Translations under genes and position numbers: made by a program
Shown here: positions 52,675 to 59,553 of the stretch, in pieces
Layout: each line of letters starts with the position of its first letter
Numbering within the stretch: the first letter of the stretch is position 1
DNA from: Bacteroidales bacterium UBA6401
Lineage (GTDB): Bacteria; Bacteroidota; Bacteroidia; Bacteroidales; UBA932
Reading direction: 5' to 3'
Assembly: GCA_002438635.1 (NCBI GenBank)
Contig: DJPX01000018.1
Location: 59,994 to 123,993 of the forward strand
Length of the DNA stretch: 64,000 bases
Notes under the pieces: model-generated
The model's input: only the letters and a program-made list of their open reading frames with translations
What the model was told of the DNA's origin: nothing
Database searches by the model: none

Positions 52675-54702
52675 ATGAAAGCTTCCCACATATTATCCGC
52701 TATAGCTATTCTTCTTATATCGGCTCAACTCTCTCGCGCCGATGAAGGCATGTGGCTAATAAACGATTATAAAGGCAGTGCTCAACATAGTGTGGTGTCT
52801 ATAGATTTCATGGGCACCGGAAGCATTATCTCTGAAAAAGGATTGGTGATAACCAACCATCATGTTGCATATTCCGACATCTGCTCGCTAAGTAGTCCTG
52901 AAAGAAACCTTCTTAAAGACGGGTTTTGGGCACGCTCTTATGAAGAAGAAATTCCCGTAGCAGGAAGAAAAATGCAAGTGCTTGTCGAAATGAAAGATAT
53001 CAGCGCTGAAGTACAAGCCACTAAAGATAGCATAAAAAGAGCCGGTGGAAGATTGACATCGAGAAAATTGGCCTATTTAATAGAAAAAAAGTATTCAGAA
53101 GAAAGTGGTCTTGAAGCCTCGCTCGATGCCATGTGGGCTGGTGCCAAGTATTATATATCGCTATATAGAACATATCCGGACATTAGGCTTGTGGCAGCGC
53201 CGCCAGAGAGCGTCGGCAGTTTCGGAGGGGATGTGGACAATTGGGAGTGGCCTCAACACAAATGCGATTTTGCCATATATAGAATCTACGCCGCACCAGA
53301 TGGCTCGCCCGCTGAGTATTCTGACGATAATATTCCTCTTGCGTGCCGCAATTTTCTAAAAATAAGCACAACTGGTTATAAATTAGGCGATCCGACCACG
53401 GTGATAGGTTATCCGGGAAGAACTCACAGATACTCAAGCACAGCAGAAATAGATTACGAACTGGAAATCGCACTACCACTTGCCAACAAACTCAGGGCAG
53501 AACAGATGCAGATAATAAAGCAGTGGATGAGCAAAGACCCTGAGATAAAACTAAAATATTCAGATAACTTCTTTAAACTAAGTAATCTGGCAGAATACAA
53601 AGAAGGACAAGAGGTCAGTCTTAAAAGGTTCGATGTGATAGGACAGAAAGCCAATATCGACCGGGAGCTCAACCTTTGGATAAATGCTCAAGATGATAGG
53701 AAAGCCAGGTGGGGTACTCTCACAAACGATCTTGAGACATATTACAACTCCATTAAAGATGTGGAAAGGGCTAAAGTGTGCTTTAGAGAAACGATGTTTC
53801 GAGGCCCAATAATATGGCGTACACTTATGAGGATGAGTAGTAGCAAGGATTTAGACTCAATGAAAAAACACCTTTATGAAGGGTTTAACGAGACTGATCC
53901 AAGAGTGGAAAAAGAGCTTGTAAGACTTTCAGTTAGAGAATTTTATTCTCATATTCCCACAGAATTATGGGGCCCCTATCAGCAAGAACTTCATGAAAAG
54001 TACGCTACAGATTATGACTCACTTACCGATTTTATATGGGATAATTCTATTTTTTCTTCTCCAGATAGGGCCAGTAAATTCGAGTCGGAGGAGGACTTGC
54101 TGACAGACCCACTATTCCGCTTCCAACAGGATCTTAAAATCACGGCACTAAATAAGGCCAAGAATAGTTTTGAAAATGAAAAGAAAATCGCGGACTTAAA
54201 AAGGGAATACACATTGGCCCTATACGAAATGAAAGCAAGCCAAAGGGTTAAGCAATACCCTGACGCTAATTCCACTATGCGTTATACAAATGGAAAAGTA
54301 AGCGTGTTATCACCTCGCGATGCGGTAATGTGCGATTGGCATTCCACACCGAAGGGCATTTTCGAAAAGTACGATGCGACTAAAGCCGAATTCTGCCCAC
54401 CAAATGGTTTTATGGAAGCGATGAAAAAGGGTAATTGGCAGAAATGGACTAAACGATGTCCTATGTACATCGATTTTCTAACAGACAATGACATTACAGG
54501 AGGAAATTCCGGAAGTCCTGTACTCAACCGAAGAGGTGAGGTTATAGGTCTTGCGTTCGATGGTAACAAAGAATCACTGTCGGGCGATCTATATTACACA
54601 GCAGGATATAATAAATGTGTATGCGTAGACATACGATATATACTCTGGGTATTAGATAGTTATGCCGACATGCAAAGAATAATTAACGAATTAAATTTAT
54701 AA
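52675..54702 (+). CDS. S46 family dipeptidyl-peptidase (DPP7/DPP11-like)
   Basis: These periplasmic serine peptidases release dipeptides from oligopeptides in Bacteroidota. I use the ATG at 52675, which opens the signal peptide MKASHILSAIAILLISAQL; the longer reading overlaps the PPC gene. The 675-residue protein has the catalytic His in ITNHHVAYSDI (about residue 62), Asp in PQHKCDFAIYRIY (about 197) and Ser in TGGNSGSPVLNRRGEVIG (about 611). Whether it prefers hydrophobic (DPP7) or acidic (DPP11) P1 residues depends on one position that I cannot place safely by eye. Followed 5 nt later by the LemA-like gene. Confidence 0.92.
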   Translation: MKASHILSAIAILLISAQLSRADEGMWLINDYKGSAQHSVVSIDFMGTGSIISEKGLVITNHHVAYSDICSLSSPERNLLKDGFWARSYEEEIPVAGRKMQVLVEMKDISAEVQATKDSIKRAGGRLTSRKLAYLIEKKYSEESGLEASLDAMWAGAKYYISLYRTYPDIRLVAAPPESVGSFGGDVDNWEWPQHKCDFAIYRIYAAPDGSPAEYSDDNIPLACRNFLKISTTGYKLGDPTTVIGYPGRTHRYSSTAEIDYELEIALPLANKLRAEQMQIIKQWMSKDPEIKLKYSDNFFKLSNLAEYKEGQEVSLKRFDVIGQKANIDRELNLWINAQDDRKARWGTLTNDLETYYNSIKDVERAKVCFRETMFRGPIIWRTLMRMSSSKDLDSMKKHLYEGFNETDPRVEKELVRLSVREFYSHIPTELWGPYQQELHEKYATDYDSLTDFIWDNSIFSSPDRASKFESEEDLLTDPLFRFQQDLKITALNKAKNSFENEKKIADLKREYTLALYEMKASQRVKQYPDANSTMRYTNGKVSVLSPRDAVMCDWHSTPKGIFEKYDATKAEFCPPNGFMEAMKKGNWQKWTKRCPMYIDFLTDNDITGGNSGSPVLNRRGEVIGLAFDGNKESLSGDLYYTAGYNKCVCVDIRYILWVLDSYADMQRIINELNL

Positions 54703-54707
54703 GAACA

Positions 54708-55238
54708 ATGACATCAACACTAATTATCATCTGCATCGTAGCAGGTCTTCTTCTTATCCTGCTTATGATGTACTTTTCTTATAACAATAGAGAGATTGCT
54801 CTAAGAAAGGAAGCTCAGGCTCAAGAAGGGAAAATCGAAACCGTTCACGACACTATGTGGAAAACGCTAAAGCAAGAAGCTGGAGTAAGCGAGAAGTATA
54901 GAGAAACTTTTGAGAAAATATATCCGCAACTCATCTCCGGACGATACACTTCAGAAAAAGAGCCTCTTTTTAAGATGATTCAAGAATCTAACCCTGAGTT
55001 CGACACGAAACTCTACGATAAACTCATGCAGTCAATCGAAAGCCAGAGAGCCTATTTCGCATCTAGTCAGCAACGTATGCTTGATATAATACGAGAGCAC
55101 GACACCCTTTGCGAAACGATGCCGGCATGCTGGTTCATTAAAAATAAAAGCAAGATAGAATATACCATCATCTCTTCAAGCCAGACGAGCGAAGTGATGA
55201 AAACCAGACGAGACGATAACATAGACCTCTTTGCATAA
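54708..55238 (+). CDS. LemA-like membrane protein
   Basis: The 176-residue product has one N-terminal membrane segment (residues 4-24) and a helical domain with LemA-like segments (HDTMWKTLKQEAGVSEKY; ESQRAYFASSQQRMLDIIREHDTL, key part FASSQQRMLDIIREHDTL). LemA proteins are small membrane proteins of unclear function, often encoded with large membrane partner proteins. Here the partner gene starts inside the lemA-like stop region (TTG at 55231), consistent with tight coupling. Confidence 0.75.
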   Translation: MTSTLIIICIVAGLLLILLMMYFSYNNREIALRKEAQAQEGKIETVHDTMWKTLKQEAGVSEKYRETFEKIYPQLISGRYTSEKEPLFKMIQESNPEFDTKLYDKLMQSIESQRAYFASSQQRMLDIIREHDTLCETMPACWFIKNKSKIEYTIISSSQTSEVMKTRRDDNIDLFA

Positions 55239-56343
55239 GTTATATTACATACTACCTGCCGCCTCGGCTATTTATCTGGTATACAGATTCCCATCTGAAT
55301 ATTGGTGGGCTTATCTGTTGACAGCACTAGTTATGGAACTATTGCTATATCTAGGGATAAAACGAGCGGGAAAAAGCCCTGAATATCTTAGTGGCTATGC
55401 TGTAAGTGTGGAACACCACGAGGCTTGGACGGAAAGAGTTATAATCACAGAAACTTACACTGATGGCAAAGGGAATACTAAAACCCGAACTCGTGTCACA
55501 TACGTATATCATCCAGACAAATGGCTAATCGCATTCAACACAGCAAGGGTAGAGGAAATAAATAAAGGACTTTACAGAGAGATTATCAGCACTTGGGACG
55601 CTAGTCCCATTCCCATCTTTCCCTTGCATATCAACTGCGTAAGCGGAGGCGGCGGACAAAGGTATGACTGGGATTCACTTCGGGAACATGCTTTCACCTC
55701 TACATATAAAGGACTATATACTAATTATATAATCAATTCTAATTCCATTTTCAAGTCTGGGGTTGTTACTAATGAGACGGCGCGCGAATTGGGACTTGTA
55801 GATTATCCTTCTTTCAATGGAATGGAAAGTGAAGCCGTATTGAAGTCTCCCCTTTTGGACATAAGTATAACTTCCGAATGGGAGCGGGACATTAGGCTAT
55901 TCAATGCCTTCCATGGGCTTGCAAATCAGATACATGTTTTCGTCATTCTATTTCCGGCCAATGCCGGGCTGCAGTCTGCACTTAAACAGCGCGAGTTCTG
56001 GCGAGGTGGTAACAAAAATGAATTTACCATTTGCCTAGGTATTGCTAAAGACTTAAAAGTTGAGTGGTGCAAGGCTTTCTCGTGGTGCGACATACCGAAG
56101 ATGGAAACTGCTCTGGAAAGCTGGTATTTAGAGCATCGCGAACTCGATTTTGTCAAGCTATCCAATTGGCTGGAAGAAAATGTATCCGCGTTGTGGAAGC
56201 GAAAGGAATTCAAGGATTTCAAGTACCTTGGAAAGAAACTCTCCCCGGCTAGAAGCGCTCTTGTAGGATTTCTAACCCTGGCTGCATGTGCCTTGTTTAT
56301 TTATGTGGTTTATTATATATTTGCCCAAGGTCAGTTACAATGA
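55231..56343 (+). CDS. Membrane protein of unknown function, LemA partner
   Basis: The frame is blocked upstream by a stop at 55222-55224, so the start is the TTG at 55231 or an ATG at 55333; the TTG keeps the first of two N-terminal membrane segments (about residues 5-45 together). A soluble domain of about 290 residues follows, including YTDGKGNTKTRTRVTYVYHP and NAFHGLANQIHVFVILFP, and a last membrane segment lies near residue 345-365. I do not recognise the family. It overlaps the LemA-like gene by 8 nt and the next small gene by 4 nt. Confidence 0.68.
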   Translation: MHKLYYILPAASAIYLVYRFPSEYWWAYLLTALVMELLLYLGIKRAGKSPEYLSGYAVSVEHHEAWTERVIITETYTDGKGNTKTRTRVTYVYHPDKWLIAFNTARVEEINKGLYREIISTWDASPIPIFPLHINCVSGGGGQRYDWDSLREHAFTSTYKGLYTNYIINSNSIFKSGVVTNETARELGLVDYPSFNGMESEAVLKSPLLDISITSEWERDIRLFNAFHGLANQIHVFVILFPANAGLQSALKQREFWRGGNKNEFTICLGIAKDLKVEWCKAFSWCDIPKMETALESWYLEHRELDFVKLSNWLEENVSALWKRKEFKDFKYLGKKLSPARSALVGFLTLAACALFIYVVYYIFAQGQLQ

Positions 56344-56687
56344 AAAGAAGTATTTGGATAGTTTTATTTTTAGTTTTCGGGGTGTTTATCCTACCGAACA
56401 GTTTTGACAATACTTCTATTCTTCAGGAAAAATATGAAACTAACGAATGCTGCGTAAATGAAATACGTTCCATCTCGTATGATCTTAAATGTGAGGACAT
56501 CTCATTTCATTTTAGCGAAAAAGTTAACCATGCGCCTCACTTTTCATTTAAAATAAATGATTTAGCCCGGGCTGCATCTCATGGCGTAAAGTTTTATCGC
56601 CTGCATTTTGAGCATAAGGACTCTAACTATCGTGGCCAATTTTGCTCTAGTAATCTACCCATCTCTATTTGCATCCTGCTTAATTGA
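56340..56687 (+). CDS. Small exported protein of unknown function
   Basis: The ATG at 56340 overlaps the preceding TGA (ATGA). The 115-residue product starts with a signal or anchor (IWIVLFLVFGVFILP) and continues with no motif that I recognise; it holds four cysteines (two in ECCVNE) and several histidines. The overlap with the LemA partner gene supports it as real. It ends SICILLN, and a hairpin (56704-56722) follows. Confidence 0.5.
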   Translation: MKRSIWIVLFLVFGVFILPNSFDNTSILQEKYETNECCVNEIRSISYDLKCEDISFHFSEKVNHAPHFSFKINDLARAASHGVKFYRLHFEHKDSNYRGQFCSSNLPISICILLN

Positions 56688-56703
56688 ACAATCAGCCATA
56701 TAA

Positions 56704-56722
56704 TGCTTTCCGAGTGAAAGCA
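56704..56722 (+). terminator. Weak hairpin after the small exported protein gene
   Basis: TGCTTTC and GAAAGCA form a perfect 7-bp stem with loop CGAGT, followed by CTGATTTTC. The T-run is poor, so termination is uncertain. Confidence 0.4.
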
Positions 56723-56759
56723 CTGATTTTCACTAAGCAACACTCCCCTTTTGATAAAT

Positions 56760-56767
56760 GGGGGGGG
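56760..56767 (+). other. G8 homopolymer tract upstream of a small gene
   Basis: Eight consecutive G bases lie 30 nt before the ATG at 56797 in an otherwise AT-rich region. CTCCCC at 56743-56748 could pair with it. Such tracts are prone to slipped-strand change. Confidence 0.6.
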
Positions 56768-56796
56768 TAAAATAGGATTATAAATTATTAAGAGAG

Positions 56797-57222
56797 ATGA
56801 CAAAAGTATATACAACTAAAAACCTGCTTATTTCAATAGGATTTATAGTAGCAGGATTGATTATATTATTATTTAACAAAGGATTAGGATTCTGTTTAAT
56901 AGGACTAGGTGTTTTTTTACTTTTCCTGTATAAAAGCGGATATAAATTCGATAGTGATCCACTAATCTATGAAAAGAAATCCGTGGATCTATGTCGAGGA
57001 TGTAAAGACTCCCTTGTTAATTATATAAATGGAACTAGCAGCCAATTACAGATAAAAGAAGGAACCGAGGGAGGATGCATTAGAGTAGACTTCTTCTACA
57101 ATAGGAAAACAGGAAGATCCTATATCCAACTCTATACTTTCAGCGACTATACCTATAAAAAAGATAGCGACCTTATCGCCTTGGATGCTGACAAAACCGC
57201 CACTCTAGTAAAAGCGCTTTAA
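56797..57222 (+). CDS. Small two-helix membrane protein
   Basis: The 141-residue product has two closely spaced membrane segments (about residues 10-26 and 29-46), then a soluble domain with a Cys pair (LCRGCKDSLVNYI) and beta-like runs (GCIRVDFFYNRKTGRSYIQLY). I do not recognise the family. A G8 tract lies 30 nt upstream. It is convergent with the barrel gene at 57368. Confidence 0.6.
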   Translation: MTKVYTTKNLLISIGFIVAGLIILLFNKGLGFCLIGLGVFLLFLYKSGYKFDSDPLIYEKKSVDLCRGCKDSLVNYINGTSSQLQIKEGTEGGCIRVDFFYNRKTGRSYIQLYTFSDYTYKKDSDLIALDADKTATLVKAL

Positions 57223-57245
57223 GAAGTTGTTTTAAAACATTTTAC

Positions 57246-57278
57246 AAACGAGGCCGACTAAATTTGCCGGCCTCGTTT
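57246..57278. terminator. Bidirectional terminator between convergent genes
   Basis: AAACGAGGCCG and CGGCCTCGTTT form a perfect 11-bp stem with an 11-nt loop. On the minus strand it directly follows element copy D. Confidence 0.8.
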
Positions 57279-57367
57279 AATAACTTTCAAAAAATAAACT
57301 TCATCATCTTAGTAAATCTTTTTGTTCCTTGAAAATCTAATGCTAATCTGACGCAACTTATTTTTAT
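57279..57367 (-). repeat. UTR element copy D (3' end of the barrel gene)
   Basis: Read on the minus strand it starts right after the stop of the barrel gene with AAAATAAGTTGCGTCAGATT and continues through TTACTAAG (57308-57315), ATGATGAAGTTTATTTTTT and a short tail into the terminator. It differs from copy B by about ten substitutions and two small indels. The upstream CTTAGTAA arm is absent. Confidence 0.72.
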
Positions 57368-58012
57368 TTAAAATGTGTAAATCAATCCTATCGTTATAGA
57401 GTTAAGTGATACAAGGTCGGATGCATCTACATTAAATCCGTAGACAAACATGCGCTGCGTTGTTTCAGTATCAGTAACAGAATACTTTACTTTTGTATAT
57501 GCCAAATCTAATGAAAGCATATTCAACTCAGTAAATAGTGTAAAGTGTGGCGCTATGTCATAAGTGAGCATAGGGAAAATAGTAAATCCTGTTACGAAAG
57601 CATCAAGACTCTTTCCGCTACTGAACACTTTATCAAGAAGGAAATCACTTTCAAGCCAAGCCTTAACACTGCCTATATTGAAAACATTATACCTTGCGTA
57701 AGGATCCAACCCTATCAATGTAATACCATCTGTAGCACTGAAATCTATACCACCTACATTTATCGAAGCGTCCTTGCCATTTGTCTTAATGTTGGAAAAA
57801 GCCACTTTAGCTCCTATCATCCATCTCTGGTCGAAAGTGATTCCGACATCGGGGCGGAAGGTGAAATTATTGACTTTCTGAGTATTGTCAGATACCTTAT
57901 TCGTTGCGAATGTGGCCCCTATCTGACCACCTACATACAATTTACTTTCTTGAGCCGAAGAAAGTGCAAATGCCATAAAAGAAACAATTAATGTTAAAAA
58001 AAATCTTTTCAT
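57368..58012 (-). CDS. Small outer-membrane beta-barrel protein
   Basis: The 214-residue product has a signal peptide (ends ALSSAQ) followed by barrel strands of the OmpA/PorT-like small-barrel type (KLYVGGQIGATFATNK, RPDVGITFDQRWMIGAKVAFS, ending SITIGLIYTF). Function is unknown. It is transcribed after aspA with a 14-nt gap. Its 3' untranslated region holds element copy D and a strong terminator. Confidence 0.78.
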   Translation of the reverse strand: MKRFFLTLIVSFMAFALSSAQESKLYVGGQIGATFATNKVSDNTQKVNNFTFRPDVGITFDQRWMIGAKVAFSNIKTNGKDASINVGGIDFSATDGITLIGLDPYARYNVFNIGSVKAWLESDFLLDKVFSSGKSLDAFVTGFTIFPMLTYDIAPHFTLFTELNMLSLDLAYTKVKYSVTDTETTQRMFVYGFNVDASDLVSLNSITIGLIYTF

Positions 58013-58026
58013 AAATCAAACTATGT

Positions 58027-59418
58027 TTAAATCATATGTTTAGGATCAAGAAGATCGTCTAATACATCCTTTGAAAGCAAGCCTTTTTCCAGTACTATAT
58101 CGTAAACAGAGCGATTAGTTTCAAGTGCTTCCTTTGCTACCTTACTACTTGTTTTATATCCTATTACAGGATTAAGGGCTGTAACAATCCCAATACTATT
58201 TTTTACCATCTCATAGCATCGTTCGCGATTAACGCTTATGCCATCTATACACTTTTCACGCAAAGTATTCATAGCATTGGTAAGCCAAGTGATACTCTCC
58301 ATTACAGACTCAGCGATAACCGGTTCCATCACATTCAGCTGAAGCTGTCCTGCTTCTGCAGCAAAAGACACAGTTGTATCATTACCTATCACCTTAAAAC
58401 ACACCTGATTAGTAACTTCAGGAATTACGGGGTTAACCTTTCCAGGCATTATGGAAGAACCTGGGGCCATAGGTGGTAGATTAATCTCCTTAAGACCACA
58501 GCGTGGGCCAGAGGCTAAAAGCCTAAGGTCATTACATATTTTAGAAAGCTTTAGTGCAAGCCTTTTCAGCGCACCAGAATAACTAACATAAGCTCCAGTG
58601 TCTGGCGTTGCCTCCACAAGATCTGGCGCAGCGATGAAATTCTCCCCTGTTAGCTCCCTTAGATTCTTAGCACATAACTCAGAAAAGCCGGGCTTGGCAT
58701 TAAGTCCCGTGCCAATCGCAGTTCCTCCCATATTGATTTCATAGAGAAGATTGGCATTCCTTTCGAGATTAAGCACTTCCTCTCCAAGGTTAGTAGCATA
58801 GGCGTGGAACTCTTGGCCCGAAGTCATAGGCACTGCATCCTGAAGCTGAGTACGTCCCATCTTAATCACATCCTTAAACTCCTCTCCTTTTGCCTGAAAT
58901 GAAGAAATAAGCAGTTTTAGGCTTTCTTCCAACTTCCTATTCATCCTTATGAAAGCATATCTAAAAGCTGAAGGATATGCGTCATTTGTCGATTGTTCAC
59001 AATTCACATGGTCATTAGGTGAACAGAATTGGTACTCCCCTTTTTTATGGCCCATAAGCTCAAGTGCCCGATTGGCAATTACTTCATTGGCATTCATATT
59101 AACCGATGTACCGGCACCACCCTGCATCATATCCACAGGAAATTGGTCATGCAACTTCCCTGCGATGATCTCTTTGCAGGCAGCGATTATGGCATCGGCA
59201 ATTTTAGGGTCTATCGCGCCAAGTTCTTTATTTGTCATAGCTGCTGCCAATTTTATATAAGCCATGGCTATGACATATTCGGGATAATCGCGCATGCGTG
59301 TGTTGGAAATCTTGTAATTGTTAAGGGCCCTTTGAGTCTGCACTCCATAATAAGCCTCAGCTGGGACCTCAAGTTCGCCCAAAAGGTCAGATTCTATTCT
59401 GAATTTACGTTCACTCAT
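58027..59418 (-). CDS. aspA: Aspartate ammonia-lyase
   Basis: The enzyme converts aspartate to fumarate and ammonia, feeding fumarate respiration in anaerobes. The 463-residue product belongs to the aspartase/fumarase superfamily: GGAGTSVNMNANEVIANRA (about residues 100-118), NDAYPSAFRYA, GRTQLQDAVPMT, and the catalytic serine loop GSSIMPGKVNPVIPE (about 316-330). The N-terminal RIESDLLGELEVPAEAYYGVQT form and the overall pattern fit aspartase better than class II fumarase, which is the main alternative. It lies upstream of the barrel gene on the same strand. Confidence 0.9.
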   Translation of the reverse strand: MSERKFRIESDLLGELEVPAEAYYGVQTQRALNNYKISNTRMRDYPEYVIAMAYIKLAAAMTNKELGAIDPKIADAIIAACKEIIAGKLHDQFPVDMMQGGAGTSVNMNANEVIANRALELMGHKKGEYQFCSPNDHVNCEQSTNDAYPSAFRYAFIRMNRKLEESLKLLISSFQAKGEEFKDVIKMGRTQLQDAVPMTSGQEFHAYATNLGEEVLNLERNANLLYEINMGGTAIGTGLNAKPGFSELCAKNLRELTGENFIAAPDLVEATPDTGAYVSYSGALKRLALKLSKICNDLRLLASGPRCGLKEINLPPMAPGSSIMPGKVNPVIPEVTNQVCFKVIGNDTTVSFAAEAGQLQLNVMEPVIAESVMESITWLTNAMNTLREKCIDGISVNRERCYEMVKNSIGIVTALNPVIGYKTSSKVAKEALETNRSVYDIVLEKGLLSKDVLDDLLDPKHMI

Positions 59419-59553
59419 AAATTTTTAGTTAAAAATCCACATACTTCTTGATAGCACTATACACTTAACAAAGATGATACTGCCTTCTAAATACAAATGT
59501 AATCTCAAAAAGTATCATAACCAAAAGTCTTACGAGGAATTTACTATTGTAAC

